Shown here one piece after another: positions 34,967 through 43,467 of a DNA stretch of 64,000 nucleotides; the first letter of the stretch is position 1, and each line of letters begins with the position of its first letter. This DNA is from Flagellimonas oceani. GTDB lineage: Bacteria; Bacteroidota; Bacteroidia; Flavobacteriales; Flavobacteriaceae. The notes below the pieces were generated by a model, which did no database searches, was not told the origin of the DNA, and was given only the letters and a program-made list of their open reading frames with translations. A program made the position numbers and the translations under genes. The DNA lies in the NCBI RefSeq assembly GCF_011068285.1, contig NZ_CP049616.1, forward strand, positions 2,894,501 through 2,958,500, in the 5' to 3' direction.

Positions 34967-36384
34967 AAATATTGTTGACAGGGGCCAATGGCTACATAGG
35001 AATGCGTTTGTTGCCCCAACTTTTGGATATGGGGCACAGCGTGGTCTGTGCGGTTCGGGACGAAAAACGATTGTCGGTCGATGCCAAAACGCGTTCCAAA
35101 ATCGATATTGTTGAAATTGATTTTCTGGACGACCCGGAAAAACAAAAAGTTCCCGCAGATATTGATGCCGCCTACTACCTTATACATTCCATGACCTCTT
35201 CCGTCACGGATTTTGATGAAAAGGAGGCACAAGCGGCCAAAAATTTCAATACCATTTTAGAGCAGACCGAATGCAGGCAAGTCATCTATCTTAGCGGTAT
35301 TGTCAACGACAAGGAACTCTCTAAACACTTGAGTTCACGAAAAAATGTGGAAGAAATCCTCTATAAAGGCCCTTTTGACCTTACCGTGCTCCGTGCCGGT
35401 ATCATAGTTGGTTCGGGAAGTTCGTCTTTTGAAATCATACGCGATCTCTGCGAAAAACTGCCGGTGATGATCACACCAAAATGGGTGCTCACCAAAACAC
35501 AGCCCATCGCCATTCGCGATGTAATCCAGTTTCTCACCGAAGTCCTGGGCAACAAAAAAACCTACGGCCAATCTTTTGATATTGGCGGGCCCGATATTCT
35601 TACGTACAAGGATATGTTGCACGGCTACGCCAAGGTGCGCGGTTTTAAAAATTGGATTTTCACGGTTCCCGTGATGACCCCAAAACTATCATCCTACTGG
35701 CTCTATTTTGTAACTTCCACCTCCTTCAAACTGGCGACGAACTTGGTGGACAGTATGAAGATGGAGGTCATAGCTGAAGACAATCGCCTGCAAGAGATGC
35801 TGGGCATTGAAACCCGAACTTACGAAGAAGCCATAGATTTGGCCTTTAAAAAAATTGAGCAGAACCTTGTGATCAGCAGTTGGAAGGACAGCATCGCCAG
35901 CGGACAAATCAAGGAGGACCTCGAAAATTACATCCAAGTGCCCAAATATGGGGTGCTACGGGATAAAAAATCCATCAAAATTAAGGATGAGGACGCCGTT
36001 TTGGAAAATGTTTGGCGCATTGGAGGCGAAAATGGCTGGTATTATGGCAATTGGTTGTGGAAAGTCCGGGGCCTTATGGACAAAATGGTCGGTGGTCCAG
36101 GGCTACGTCGCGGACGCACCCACCCGACCAGGCTTTTCCCCGGGGATGCCTTGGACTTTTGGCGCGTGCTCTTGGCGGACAAAAAGAACAAACGCCTGCT
36201 CCTCTTTGCCGAAATGAAAACCCCCGGCGAGGCTTGGCTCGAGTTTAAAATCGAGGATGGCGTGCTTTATCAAACCGCAACCTTCCGTCCCAAGGGATTG
36301 TTGGGAAGATTGTATTGGTATTCTGTGCTGCCGTTCCACCTCTTCATTTTTGGAAACATGATCAGGAATATTGCGAAAGTGTAA
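34963..36384 (+). CDS. SDR-type NAD(P)-binding protein with C-terminal DUF2867
   Basis: A 473-residue protein. N-terminal Rossmann domain with LLTGANGYIGMRL (residues 4-16) of the extended/atypical SDR type, catalytic-like YLSG(I); from about residue 330 a DUF2867 domain (ENVWRIGGENGWYYGNWLWKVRGLMDKMVGG, then GDALDFWRV). The combination is known in many bacteria without an assigned reaction; oxidation or reduction of a lipid or quinone-like compound is a guess. Coupled to the preceding gene by a 4-bp overlap. Confidence 0.9.
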   Translation: MKILLTGANGYIGMRLLPQLLDMGHSVVCAVRDEKRLSVDAKTRSKIDIVEIDFLDDPEKQKVPADIDAAYYLIHSMTSSVTDFDEKEAQAAKNFNTILEQTECRQVIYLSGIVNDKELSKHLSSRKNVEEILYKGPFDLTVLRAGIIVGSGSSSFEIIRDLCEKLPVMITPKWVLTKTQPIAIRDVIQFLTEVLGNKKTYGQSFDIGGPDILTYKDMLHGYAKVRGFKNWIFTVPVMTPKLSSYWLYFVTSTSFKLATNLVDSMKMEVIAEDNRLQEMLGIETRTYEEAIDLAFKKIEQNLVISSWKDSIASGQIKEDLENYIQVPKYGVLRDKKSIKIKDEDAVLENVWRIGGENGWYYGNWLWKVRGLMDKMVGGPGLRRGRTHPTRLFPGDALDFWRVLLADKKNKRLLLFAEMKTPGEAWLEFKIEDGVLYQTATFRPKGLLGRLYWYSVLPFHLFIFGNMIRNIAKV

Positions 36385-36414
36385 GTACTTAAAGTAAAAA
36401 CCTCTGTCACATCG

Positions 36415-36479
36415 AGCGCAGTCGAGATGTTTTCATTTGTTGGTCATCATTTTTTGGCATAAGATTTCTCGACTGCGCT
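36415..36479. repeat. 13-bp inverted repeat made of the dispersed element
   Basis: AGCGCAGTCGAGA (36415-36427) and TCTCGACTGCGCT (36467-36479) are perfect inverted copies 39 bp apart, able to form a long hairpin behind the SDR gene. The same 13-mer occurs at 32153. No T-run follows directly, so it is not a classical terminator. Confidence 0.75.
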
Positions 36480-36498
36480 AGAAATGGCAATCTCACCA

Positions 36499-36532
<34 letters not shown>

Positions 36533-36673
36533 CGCTGTTAAAATACTATTAACCTCCACCTGTGATTCGGTATTTCTTCGCACATTGTCACAAATTCCCC
36601 CAACGTTCGTCTAATCCCCAGGCAACCTTTACCGTTTAAAAAATGTCTTGTAATTGTAACCTTAGATAAAAAA

Positions 36674-38188
36674 ATGCTTCTCAAAAAAACCTTTTGTATT
36701 GCCGCTTTAACGCTTTTGATGGGATTTCCGCTGCTTGCCCAGACCGTTAGCTCCCGATTGGTGGATGCCAAGACCCAAAAAGGGATTCCGTATGCCACGA
36801 TTCAATATGGAGAGGGCCAAGGCGTGATCACCAATGAGGAAGGCCGCTTTAGTTTTGTGCTGGAGGAAGGTGCTGCGTTGCCCGACTCCATTTTTGTGAC
36901 CTCGATGGGCTACGAGAAAAAAGGCTTCACGCTGGAGCAAATGCAGGACAGCTTGGTCCCCTTAAATGCCAAGGCCATCGAATTGAGTGGCGTTTATGTG
37001 TTCGACAAGGAACTGGAAGTGGACGACATCATCGATAAAATGATAGAAAACATTCCCCAGAATGTGAACAAAGCCCCCATAAAACAACGCTTTTTCCTAA
37101 GGAAAGCGGAACTGGCCAATATGCACAAAGTGGATTTTGGGTTCGAAAAATCATCCATCAAAGAACTGAACAAGGAATTGATGGACAGTATTGCCCGGTC
37201 CATTCCCAAAAATGCATCGCACTATACCGAGAGTTTTGGCGACCTCTACAAAAACAATACGGATTACAAACTCAACATTATAAAAGCGGCCGACCTTTAC
37301 GATAAACGCGATGTAAGTTCTTTTGAGGAACTGGCGGAACATATGGAGGACATCTTTACAAAAAACGTAAAGCCGGGCTCCTACCTAAAAATAAAATCGG
37401 GGATTTTTAGTGAAAAGATACAGGTGGATTCCATTTTGGACACCATGGACGACGAACGCATGGACCAGGCCAAAAAACTAAAGGCCCAGGTCAAAAAAGA
37501 CAGTGTTTCCGGCCTGACCGACAGCCAACGTTGGCAGTTTAAAGAACTATTGGGCCAACTCTACTATAAGGAAGACACCAAACTGGATTTGGTGGACAAA
37601 AACCGTCGGTACGAGTTTAAACTGGCCGGTTATTCCGATATAGGGGACACCGGTGTTTATGTGGTGGATTTTTGGCCCAAGCGAAGCAGCGCGGATTTTA
37701 AAGGCCGACTTTACATCAATATCGAGGACTTTGCGGTGATGCGACTGGACTTTACCAACACCCAACGCCTCCGGAATTTTAGACTTTTGGGCATTACCTA
37801 CCGCGAAACGGTGTACAAGGGCACCATGCGGTTTGCCAAACTACCCAATGGCAAGTACGACCTGCAGTTTATGGAATTGGCCGATGGCAAATTTTTTGGG
37901 GTGGACCGACCGTTAAAAGTGGTGGAAAAGAACAAACATGTCAAGGGCCGTCGCAAGCAGAACGAACTAAAGTTGAACATCGACTTCCAGATGCATATGA
38001 CCAACAAATGGGAGCTGGTAGTGTTTGACCAAGATAACATTGCCGAAAACGAGTTTACGTCCTTTAAAGAGGATAAAACGGTAAAGGCCACTTATATGCC
38101 ACGCTACGATGCGGAGTTTTGGAAAGGCTATACCATTATGGAGCCCAACAAGGCCATTCGCGGGTTTACGGCCGAGGAGGAAGATTAG
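36674..38188 (+). CDS. CarboxypepD_reg-like domain protein, exported
   Basis: A 504-residue protein with a signal peptide (1-22, ends LLAQ), a carboxypeptidase regulatory-like beta-sandwich (about 24-110, GIPYATIQYGEGQGVITNEEGRFSF) and a long mixed region without recognised catalytic motif. Proteins of this make-up in Bacteroidota sit in the outer membrane or periplasm; function unknown. Monocistronic, following a repeat-rich gap. Confidence 0.85.
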   Translation: MLLKKTFCIAALTLLMGFPLLAQTVSSRLVDAKTQKGIPYATIQYGEGQGVITNEEGRFSFVLEEGAALPDSIFVTSMGYEKKGFTLEQMQDSLVPLNAKAIELSGVYVFDKELEVDDIIDKMIENIPQNVNKAPIKQRFFLRKAELANMHKVDFGFEKSSIKELNKELMDSIARSIPKNASHYTESFGDLYKNNTDYKLNIIKAADLYDKRDVSSFEELAEHMEDIFTKNVKPGSYLKIKSGIFSEKIQVDSILDTMDDERMDQAKKLKAQVKKDSVSGLTDSQRWQFKELLGQLYYKEDTKLDLVDKNRRYEFKLAGYSDIGDTGVYVVDFWPKRSSADFKGRLYINIEDFAVMRLDFTNTQRLRNFRLLGITYRETVYKGTMRFAKLPNGKYDLQFMELADGKFFGVDRPLKVVEKNKHVKGRRKQNELKLNIDFQMHMTNKWELVVFDQDNIAENEFTSFKEDKTVKATYMPRYDAEFWKGYTIMEPNKAIRGFTAEEED

Positions 38189-38250
38189 TTATGAGTTTTG
38201 GGTTAAGAGTTCTGAGTTTTTAGTTTTCTTCCGTAACCTTCTCCATTTAC
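38186..38250. repeat. Heptad-period array G behind the CarboxypepD_reg gene
   Basis: Directly from the stop codon on: TTAGTTA, TGAGTTT, TGGGTTA, AGAGTTC, TGAGTTT, TTAGTTT, TCTTCCG, then after an irregular piece ATTTACC twice. The array overlaps the TAG stop of the gene. Confidence 0.7.
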
Positions 38251-38322
38251 CATTTACCCTTCCCCCCTCTTGTCATTTATGACATGTGCCCGTTGACAAA
38301 AAATGTTTTTCTTGCTCCTGAT

Positions 38323-38508
38323 ATGGAAAAAGCAGAAATTCTACTAAACTGGATTGAAGACTGGTACGGTTCTCCTGAAGAATTGGCCAAAGTTTTAGAC
38401 TTGGCTCTGGAAATGCTATTTTACTTGGAAGAAGATACGTTCGACCGCAAGGAAGTGCACGAAGTGGTCGCTGCGCTTCGGGGGATTGTGGTGGGGTTGA
38501 GGGGGTGA
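38323..38508 (+). CDS. Small helical protein of unknown function (61 residues)
   Basis: A short frame starting MEKAEILLNWIEDWYG and continuing as predicted amphipathic helices rich in Glu and Leu. An ATG at 38284 would add thirteen residues of unlikely sequence. No Shine-Dalgarno or partner gene is evident. Helical, acidic composition and lack of stop-prone wording favour a real protein, but this is uncertain. Confidence 0.5.
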   Translation: MEKAEILLNWIEDWYGSPEELAKVLDLALEMLFYLEEDTFDRKEVHEVVAALRGIVVGLRG

Positions 38509-38613
38509 AATACAAAGCATCGATTGATAAATCCCAACTTTCCTTAGAGTTCCCACACTCCTTTCAGTCGGTTCGAAATGACAAAAAACTACTTCGGGAA
38601 AATTCGTGGAATT

Positions 38614-38628
38614 CCTGCCGGCGGCAGG
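38614..38628. repeat. CCTGCC/GGCAGG palindromic element
   Basis: CCTGCC GGC GGCAGG forms a 6-bp stem with a 3-base loop. It sits next to TTCGAAATGAC-type wording that also follows the dispersed element at 32153. A related CCTGC/GCAGG hairpin lies in array B at about 13934-13948. Confidence 0.6.
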
Positions 38629-38647
38629 CAGACGTGTCAAACTATGC

Positions 38648-38687
38648 CATTGATTATTGCTCACTGTCAATTGTTCATTGTTTCGGT
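38648..38687. repeat. Heptad run overlapping the 3' end of the Pr6Pr gene
   Basis: ATTGATT, ATTGCTC, ACTGTCA, ATTGTTC, ATTGTTT: the same unit types as the middle of arrays A-D. The last two units include the stop codon and final codons of the Pr6Pr membrane protein. Confidence 0.65.
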
Positions 38688-39292
38688 CGCAGCAGTTTCC
38701 CCAGAAAAAAGAGGGCGGCCATAACAAGAAGCATCAACACAACCACAAAGCAGCTATTCAAAAGCACGGAACCAAACCCAAGCTCCGTCACACTTAAAAA
38801 CGGATAGGGATAAAATCCGGAAAAATGTCCGCGCATCAGCACAAAAACCAAATACCCAAAAGGATATAGCAACCATGGGGAGAGTTGTTTCCAAGCAACT
38901 GTTGTTTTGGCGCAGAACATGAGCCAATACACATACATCAACACTGGAATTATGGTATGCAACATCTCATCCACAACCATTTGCAAACCTGTTGGGCTCC
39001 AAAGTTTGCGCAGCACAAACTGATAGACCAGGCCAACCACCACTATAAAAGCCGTAAGTGCCATGGGTGTCGCACTTTTATGAAAGAGGGCCAATCTCTT
39101 TTGATCGGCACCAAAAACCCGCGTAGTAAAAAACAATGCCACCAACGTATTGGTGAGAATGGTAAAATAGCTTACAAAGCGCAACAAGCTTTCAACCAGT
39201 GCAGTTTCCCGGTTTTGGAGCATCAAATACAGTTGCGCGAGTACGGCAAACCATCCCGCACACATCCCTAAGATCTCAAAATTTCTACGCAT
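38675..39292 (-). CDS. Pr6Pr family membrane protein
   Basis: A 205-residue integral membrane protein with six predicted segments, matching the Pr6Pr (FAR-17a/AIG1-like) type by the conserved RFVSYFTILTNTLVAL near residue 40 and a HTIIPVLMYVYWLMF-type segment. Biochemical function unknown; eukaryotic relatives hydrolyse hydroxy-fatty-acid esters. The C-terminal residues PKQ lie in a heptad array. Confidence 0.85.
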   Translation of the reverse strand: MRRNFEILGMCAGWFAVLAQLYLMLQNRETALVESLLRFVSYFTILTNTLVALFFTTRVFGADQKRLALFHKSATPMALTAFIVVVGLVYQFVLRKLWSPTGLQMVVDEMLHTIIPVLMYVYWLMFCAKTTVAWKQLSPWLLYPFGYLVFVLMRGHFSGFYPYPFLSVTELGFGSVLLNSCFVVVLMLLVMAALFFLGKLLRPKQ

Positions 39293-39351
39293 ATGCTATT
39301 TACTTCCGATATCAATTGGGCAAATACGTCCCTGCACTCTCAAGGGCACTA

Positions 39352-40287
39352 TTAGGCCTTTGGCAAAAACACTTCGGCCATCATACAGCGCGCGCTACCG
39401 CCGCCACAGGTCTCAATGGTGTCCAAAGGACTGTGGAGAATGGCACAATGTTTTTCAATGGCACTGATTTGCTCCTGGGTCAAGCTGTTATAGGCTTGGG
39501 TGCTCATCACCATAAAACGCTTATCGTTGGCGCCGATTACCTGGAGCATGTTGCCCGCAAAGTGGCACATTTGTTCCTCTGTAATGCGTATGACTTCCCT
39601 GCCGTCCATTTTAATGTGCTCCACTACGTTCTTTCGTTCCTTTTTGTCATCGATGGAATCCAAACAGATAACGGCAAAGGTTTCGGCCATGGCCATCATT
39701 ACATTGGTATGATAAATAGGCAATCGCTCACCTTCCACCGTTTGATTGGCATGAAATATTACCGGAAAACAATCAAAATCTTCACAAAATTCGATAAAGA
39801 GTTCTTCATGCGCACGTTCGGACAATGCGCAATATGCTTTCTGGTTTACCCTGTCCAATAAAATGCTACCGGTTCCTTCCAAAAACACCTCTTCCCCTTC
39901 GGCGGAGGTATAGTCCATAAAATTGTTGATCACAAAACCGTTTTCCTCCAAAAGTTCAAAAATGTCCTCTCTGCGTTCCTTTCTACGGTTTTCGGCAAAC
40001 ATGGGATACACGCACACGGTTCCATTGTCGTGAAAAGAAACCCAATTGTTCGGAAAAATGGAGTCGGGGGTATCGCGCTCCAAATTATCGCTTATGGTGA
40101 TTACGTTTACACCATGTTCCCGAAGCACTCTTACAAACTGGTCGAATTCCTCTTGTGCCTGTTTATTGATTTCGGCATTTTTTAGATGCGGGTCTTCCTG
40201 AAAATAATTGTTGACCGCAGTCTGTTCGTTCATCCTAAAGTTAACGGGGCGTACCATCAGAATGGTACCGGTAATCTGTTTTTTCAA
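39352..40287 (-). CDS. ctlX: Citrulline utilisation hydrolase CtlX (arginine-deiminase superfamily)
   Basis: A 311-residue guanidino-modifying-enzyme superfamily protein. CtlX of Bacteroidota has been linked to citrulline use, probably as a citrullinase giving ornithine. Visible are SIFPNNWVSFHDNG near the active-site acid, the HTNVMMA motif (catalytic His) and the C-terminal cysteine in CGGGSARCMMAE. It follows a second family member by about 50 bp; together they suggest arginine/citrulline catabolism. Substrate is inferred from family resemblance. Confidence 0.85.
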   Translation of the reverse strand: MKKQITGTILMVRPVNFRMNEQTAVNNYFQEDPHLKNAEINKQAQEEFDQFVRVLREHGVNVITISDNLERDTPDSIFPNNWVSFHDNGTVCVYPMFAENRRKERREDIFELLEENGFVINNFMDYTSAEGEEVFLEGTGSILLDRVNQKAYCALSERAHEELFIEFCEDFDCFPVIFHANQTVEGERLPIYHTNVMMAMAETFAVICLDSIDDKKERKNVVEHIKMDGREVIRITEEQMCHFAGNMLQVIGANDKRFMVMSTQAYNSLTQEQISAIEKHCAILHSPLDTIETCGGGSARCMMAEVFLPKA

Positions 40288-40337
40288 TACTTTGACTGTT
40301 TTGATATACCTGTGGCAGCAGGAAACGGGGTTAAAAT

Positions 40338-41252
40338 TTATGCTCTGATCAAAGGCATGGTGCTACATCGCAACAGACCTTCCTGTTTGGCTATTTCGGC
40401 ATAGGGGATTTCCTCAACGGTAAACCCTTGGTCGCGCAGCCAATTGTTCAATCTGGTAAAATTCTTTTCCGAAACTACGACTTCCGGGGATATGGAGAAC
40501 ACATTACTGAACATCTGGTACATTTCTTCCTTATTGATCTCAAAGATATTCTCCGGTCCGAAGAAATCCACCAAATATTGGTATTCGTCTTCCACTAGAA
40601 ATCCATTTTTGTGCAGAATCGCCTTGTCCCTTCCCACAGGCTGAAAACAGCAATCCAAATGCAATGCATTTTCCTTGGGATCGGTATTTGACTTTCTGAG
40701 CTCAAAAGATTTTACCCTTTTACGGGGAAACATATCCCGAATAAATTCCACGGCTTCGATATTGGTGCGGGCCGTAATGTAACTTGAATAATCAGCACCT
40801 GTGTAGGTTCCTATAAATATATGGTCGTTCCAGGGCATCACATCGCCTCCCTCAATATGGACTTCCTCGGGCGGTCTTATAATCTTTTTGGGGTCTATGC
40901 CGTCCAATACTTCGTGTATTGCCTCGAACTCCCTTTCGCGATCGGGCAAAATATTGGCATGAAACAATTTATCCTCTAGTACAAAGGCAATATCCCGCGC
41001 GAAAATCTGGTTGCAGTCCCGCAGCACTTCGGGCCGGTAGACTTTTACACCATATTTTTGGAATACGCGGGCAAAGGCCTCCATTTCCTTGATCATATCC
41101 TCCTCTTTTGGATAGGTCCCGGCCTTTATATGCTCAATGGATTTGGGGTCATAGGCCTCCTCGATAGTAGGGATGGGACCACTGCTCTCAGCGGTTCCCA
41201 AAATCACTGCTTTTAAAGGACTGGTCTCATCAACAACGTTCAATTCGATCAT
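40338..41252 (-). CDS. Arginine deiminase / dimethylarginine dimethylaminohydrolase family protein
   Basis: A 304-residue guanidino-modifying enzyme. Key positions visible: DCNQIFARDIAF (acid), HIEGGD (about 132-137), HLDCCFQPVG (catalytic His) and LLRCSTMPLIR near the C-terminus (nucleophilic Cys). It could convert arginine to citrulline, feeding CtlX, or act on methylated arginine. The ATG at 41252 was chosen; a TTG eleven codons upstream would extend it. First gene of a two-gene leftward unit. Confidence 0.85.
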   Translation of the reverse strand: MIELNVVDETSPLKAVILGTAESSGPIPTIEEAYDPKSIEHIKAGTYPKEEDMIKEMEAFARVFQKYGVKVYRPEVLRDCNQIFARDIAFVLEDKLFHANILPDREREFEAIHEVLDGIDPKKIIRPPEEVHIEGGDVMPWNDHIFIGTYTGADYSSYITARTNIEAVEFIRDMFPRKRVKSFELRKSNTDPKENALHLDCCFQPVGRDKAILHKNGFLVEDEYQYLVDFFGPENIFEINKEEMYQMFSNVFSISPEVVVSEKNFTRLNNWLRDQGFTVEEIPYAEIAKQEGLLRCSTMPLIRA

Positions 41253-41466
41253 GCTTGGGTTATTTAATGCCGAAAATATCGGCAAATGTATTCAGTAAAG
41301 AAAAATCCTTAAAATTCTATGGCAAATCTAGTGTTTTACTCCAATTTTATTGCTTGCCAAATCGATAAAATCCCCTGCATTTCCATGTCTTTTCCTTTAA
41401 ATGATAAGTTTAGGTCCGTAAAACAAGCCAATGTTTATCAAATGATTAAAATTTATTCAAAAACTC

Positions 41467-41491
41467 AAAAACCTGACATATATCAGTTTTT
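41467..41491. other. Inverted repeat in the 284-bp gap at 41253-41536
   Basis: AAAAA, C, CTGA, a 6-base spacer, TCAG, TTTTT: a near-perfect dyad with one bulged base, about 45 bp upstream of the next rightward gene. It may be a terminator-like or operator structure. The rest of the gap is A/T-rich with no gene that I can support. Confidence 0.35.
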
Positions 41492-41536
41492 CAATATGTT
41501 TTAATTACTACTTTTGACCCAAGATTTTTCTTACTT

Positions 41537-42004
41537 ATGAAAAAATTTTCGCTTACATTGATTTTATTGGCAACCATGGCAATTGTTTTGGGCGGCATGT
41601 ATGCTTTCCAGGGAATAGATCGGCTTGATTTTATTTCCAAAGCAAAGCCACCTATTCAAACAGACACTGTTTATGCGGCAAAATATAACGATTGTATCAC
41701 AGAGCAGGACCTACCTGATGGATTTGCCACGTTTACGCACGACATTACGCATCAATATTTACAACTACAATACGATAAGGTAAACGAATCGGCAAGGAAG
41801 TATGGTATATCCTTGGATTCGACCTTAAAAAACCTGAGTACTGTGGATGCACATGACTTTATCCATAAAACATTTAAGGATGCGAGAAATGCTGCTGAGA
41901 AAGAAGGTATTTCCGAAATTCAAAGGCATTACCAGTTTGAAATAATGAGAATGTGCCTTGAAAAGGACAGACGCCTCAATAAAAACGTGGTGGGCATTCT
42001 TTAA
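41537..42004 (+). CDS. Exported or membrane-anchored protein of unknown function
   Basis: A 155-residue protein with an N-terminal hydrophobic stretch (residues 4-24, signal or anchor) and a helical mature part with two cysteines (about 51 and 144). No family recognised. It ends at a strong bidirectional terminator shared with gltA. Confidence 0.75.
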   Translation: MKKFSLTLILLATMAIVLGGMYAFQGIDRLDFISKAKPPIQTDTVYAAKYNDCITEQDLPDGFATFTHDITHQYLQLQYDKVNESARKYGISLDSTLKNLSTVDAHDFIHKTFKDARNAAEKEGISEIQRHYQFEIMRMCLEKDRRLNKNVVGIL

Positions 42005-42017
42005 ACACGTCCCATTG

Positions 42018-42044
42018 AAAAAGGGGCGAATATCGCCCCTTTTT
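42018..42044. terminator. Bidirectional terminator between unknown gene and gltA
   Basis: A perfect 12-bp stem AAAAAGGGGCGA/TCGCCCCTTTTT with a 3-base loop. A- and T-runs on both flanks make it work in either direction. It sits between two convergent stop codons. Confidence 0.93.
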
Positions 42045-42063
42045 TATTTTATCGTCCCAAATC

Positions 42064-43347
42064 TTACCTTTTTTCCAATGGAACAAAGCTTCTATGGTTT
42101 TCCCCGATGTACACCTGTCTTGGTCTACCGATCGGTTCTTTTCTCAATCTCATTTCTCTCCATTGTGCGATCCAACCGGGCAATCTACCCAAAGCGAACA
42201 TTACCGTGAACATTTCGGTAGGGATACCCAATGCACGATAGATGATCCCGGAATAGAAATCCACATTGGGATATAGTTTTCTATCTACAAAGTAGCTGTC
42301 TTCCAAGGCCTCTTTTTCCAATCCTTTGGCGATGTCCAAAATTGGGTCCTCAATACCTAAATTGCCCAACACCTCGTCCGCGGATTTTTTAATGATCTTG
42401 GCCCTTGGGTCAAAGTTTTTGTACACACGGTGTCCAAAGCCCATCAACCTGAAAGGGTCTTCCTTATCCTTGGCCTTGGCCATATATTTTTTGGTGTCTC
42501 CACCGTCGGCCTCAATGGCTTCCAACATTTCCAGAACAGCTTGGTTGGCCCCACCGTGGAGCGGTCCCCAAAGTGCGGAGATACCTGCGGAAAGCGAGGC
42601 AAACAGTCCGGCGTGGGAAGAACCTACTATCCTCACCGTTGATGTAGAGCAGTTCTGCTCGTGGTCTGCGTGCAAAATCAGTAATTTGTCCAGGGCATCG
42701 ATTGCAATGGGATCTCTTTTGTATTCTTGGTTCGGTCTTTTGAACATCATTTTATGGATGTTCTCCACGTAACCAAGGCTATCGTCCCCATAATCCAATG
42801 GAAGGCCCTTTTTCTTACGTAAGGTCCAAGCCACCAAAACGGGGAACTTGGCCAAAATACGGACAATTGAATTATACATGGCGGACTCCGATGACACATC
42901 CACACAAGATGGATTAAACGCAACCAAAGCACTGGTCAACGAAGAAAGTACGCCCATAGGGTGGGCCGATTTTGGAAACCCGTCCAAAATTTTCTTCATC
43001 TCCTCATCCACTTGGGATTCTTCTTTAATGTCGTTGTGGAATTTTTCCAGCTGCTGGGTGTTGGGCAACTCGCCAAAAATCAAAAGATAGGCCACTTCCA
43101 AAAAGCCAGCTTTCTCGGCAAGATCTTCAATGGAGTACCCGCGATATCTTAAAATACCCTTTTCACCATCTAGGAATGTTATGGCGCTTTCGCAAGACCC
43201 CGTATTCTTGTAACCCGGGTCTATCGTCACCATTCCTGTTGAGGCCCTCAGGGTTTTTATATCAATGGCCAATTCATCTTCAGTACCTTTTATAACGGGG
43301 AATTCATATCTTTCTCCCCCATATTCGAGTATAGCTTTATCCGACAT
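42064..43347 (-). CDS. gltA: Citrate synthase
   Basis: A 427-residue type II citrate synthase (length of the hexameric Gram-negative form) joining acetyl-CoA and oxaloacetate. Active-site segments are ILHADHEQNCSTSTVR (catalytic His), the second His in GPLHGGAN and the FGHRVYK with an Asp downstream in DPRAK. Complete. It is the last gene of a leftward row eno-glgA-gltA, with a 120-bp gap from glgA that may hold its own promoter. Confidence 0.97.
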   Translation of the reverse strand: MSDKAILEYGGERYEFPVIKGTEDELAIDIKTLRASTGMVTIDPGYKNTGSCESAITFLDGEKGILRYRGYSIEDLAEKAGFLEVAYLLIFGELPNTQQLEKFHNDIKEESQVDEEMKKILDGFPKSAHPMGVLSSLTSALVAFNPSCVDVSSESAMYNSIVRILAKFPVLVAWTLRKKKGLPLDYGDDSLGYVENIHKMMFKRPNQEYKRDPIAIDALDKLLILHADHEQNCSTSTVRIVGSSHAGLFASLSAGISALWGPLHGGANQAVLEMLEAIEADGGDTKKYMAKAKDKEDPFRLMGFGHRVYKNFDPRAKIIKKSADEVLGNLGIEDPILDIAKGLEKEALEDSYFVDRKLYPNVDFYSGIIYRALGIPTEMFTVMFALGRLPGWIAQWREMRLRKEPIGRPRQVYIGENHRSFVPLEKR

Positions 43348-43467
43348 TTTATGTTTTAATAGATTAGTAAAAATAGAAAGCGAAAATTACGAAAAAGCAT
43401 AGCCATTAACAATTTCCAGCCGCTATTTGTGTAGATATTAACGCTAAAATGATCTATAAAAATCGGG

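Noticed and set aside
38273..38515. 80-codon minus-strand frame opposite the small helical protein
   Set aside because: Proline/serine-rich reverse reading; the plus-strand frame has more protein-like composition.
39199..39861. 220-codon plus-strand frame opposite ctlX
   Set aside because: Overlaps two well-supported minus-strand genes and shows no domain.
41319..41504. 61-codon plus-strand frame in the gap before 41537
   Set aside because: A/T-rich random-looking sequence without domain, signal peptide or coding-type composition.
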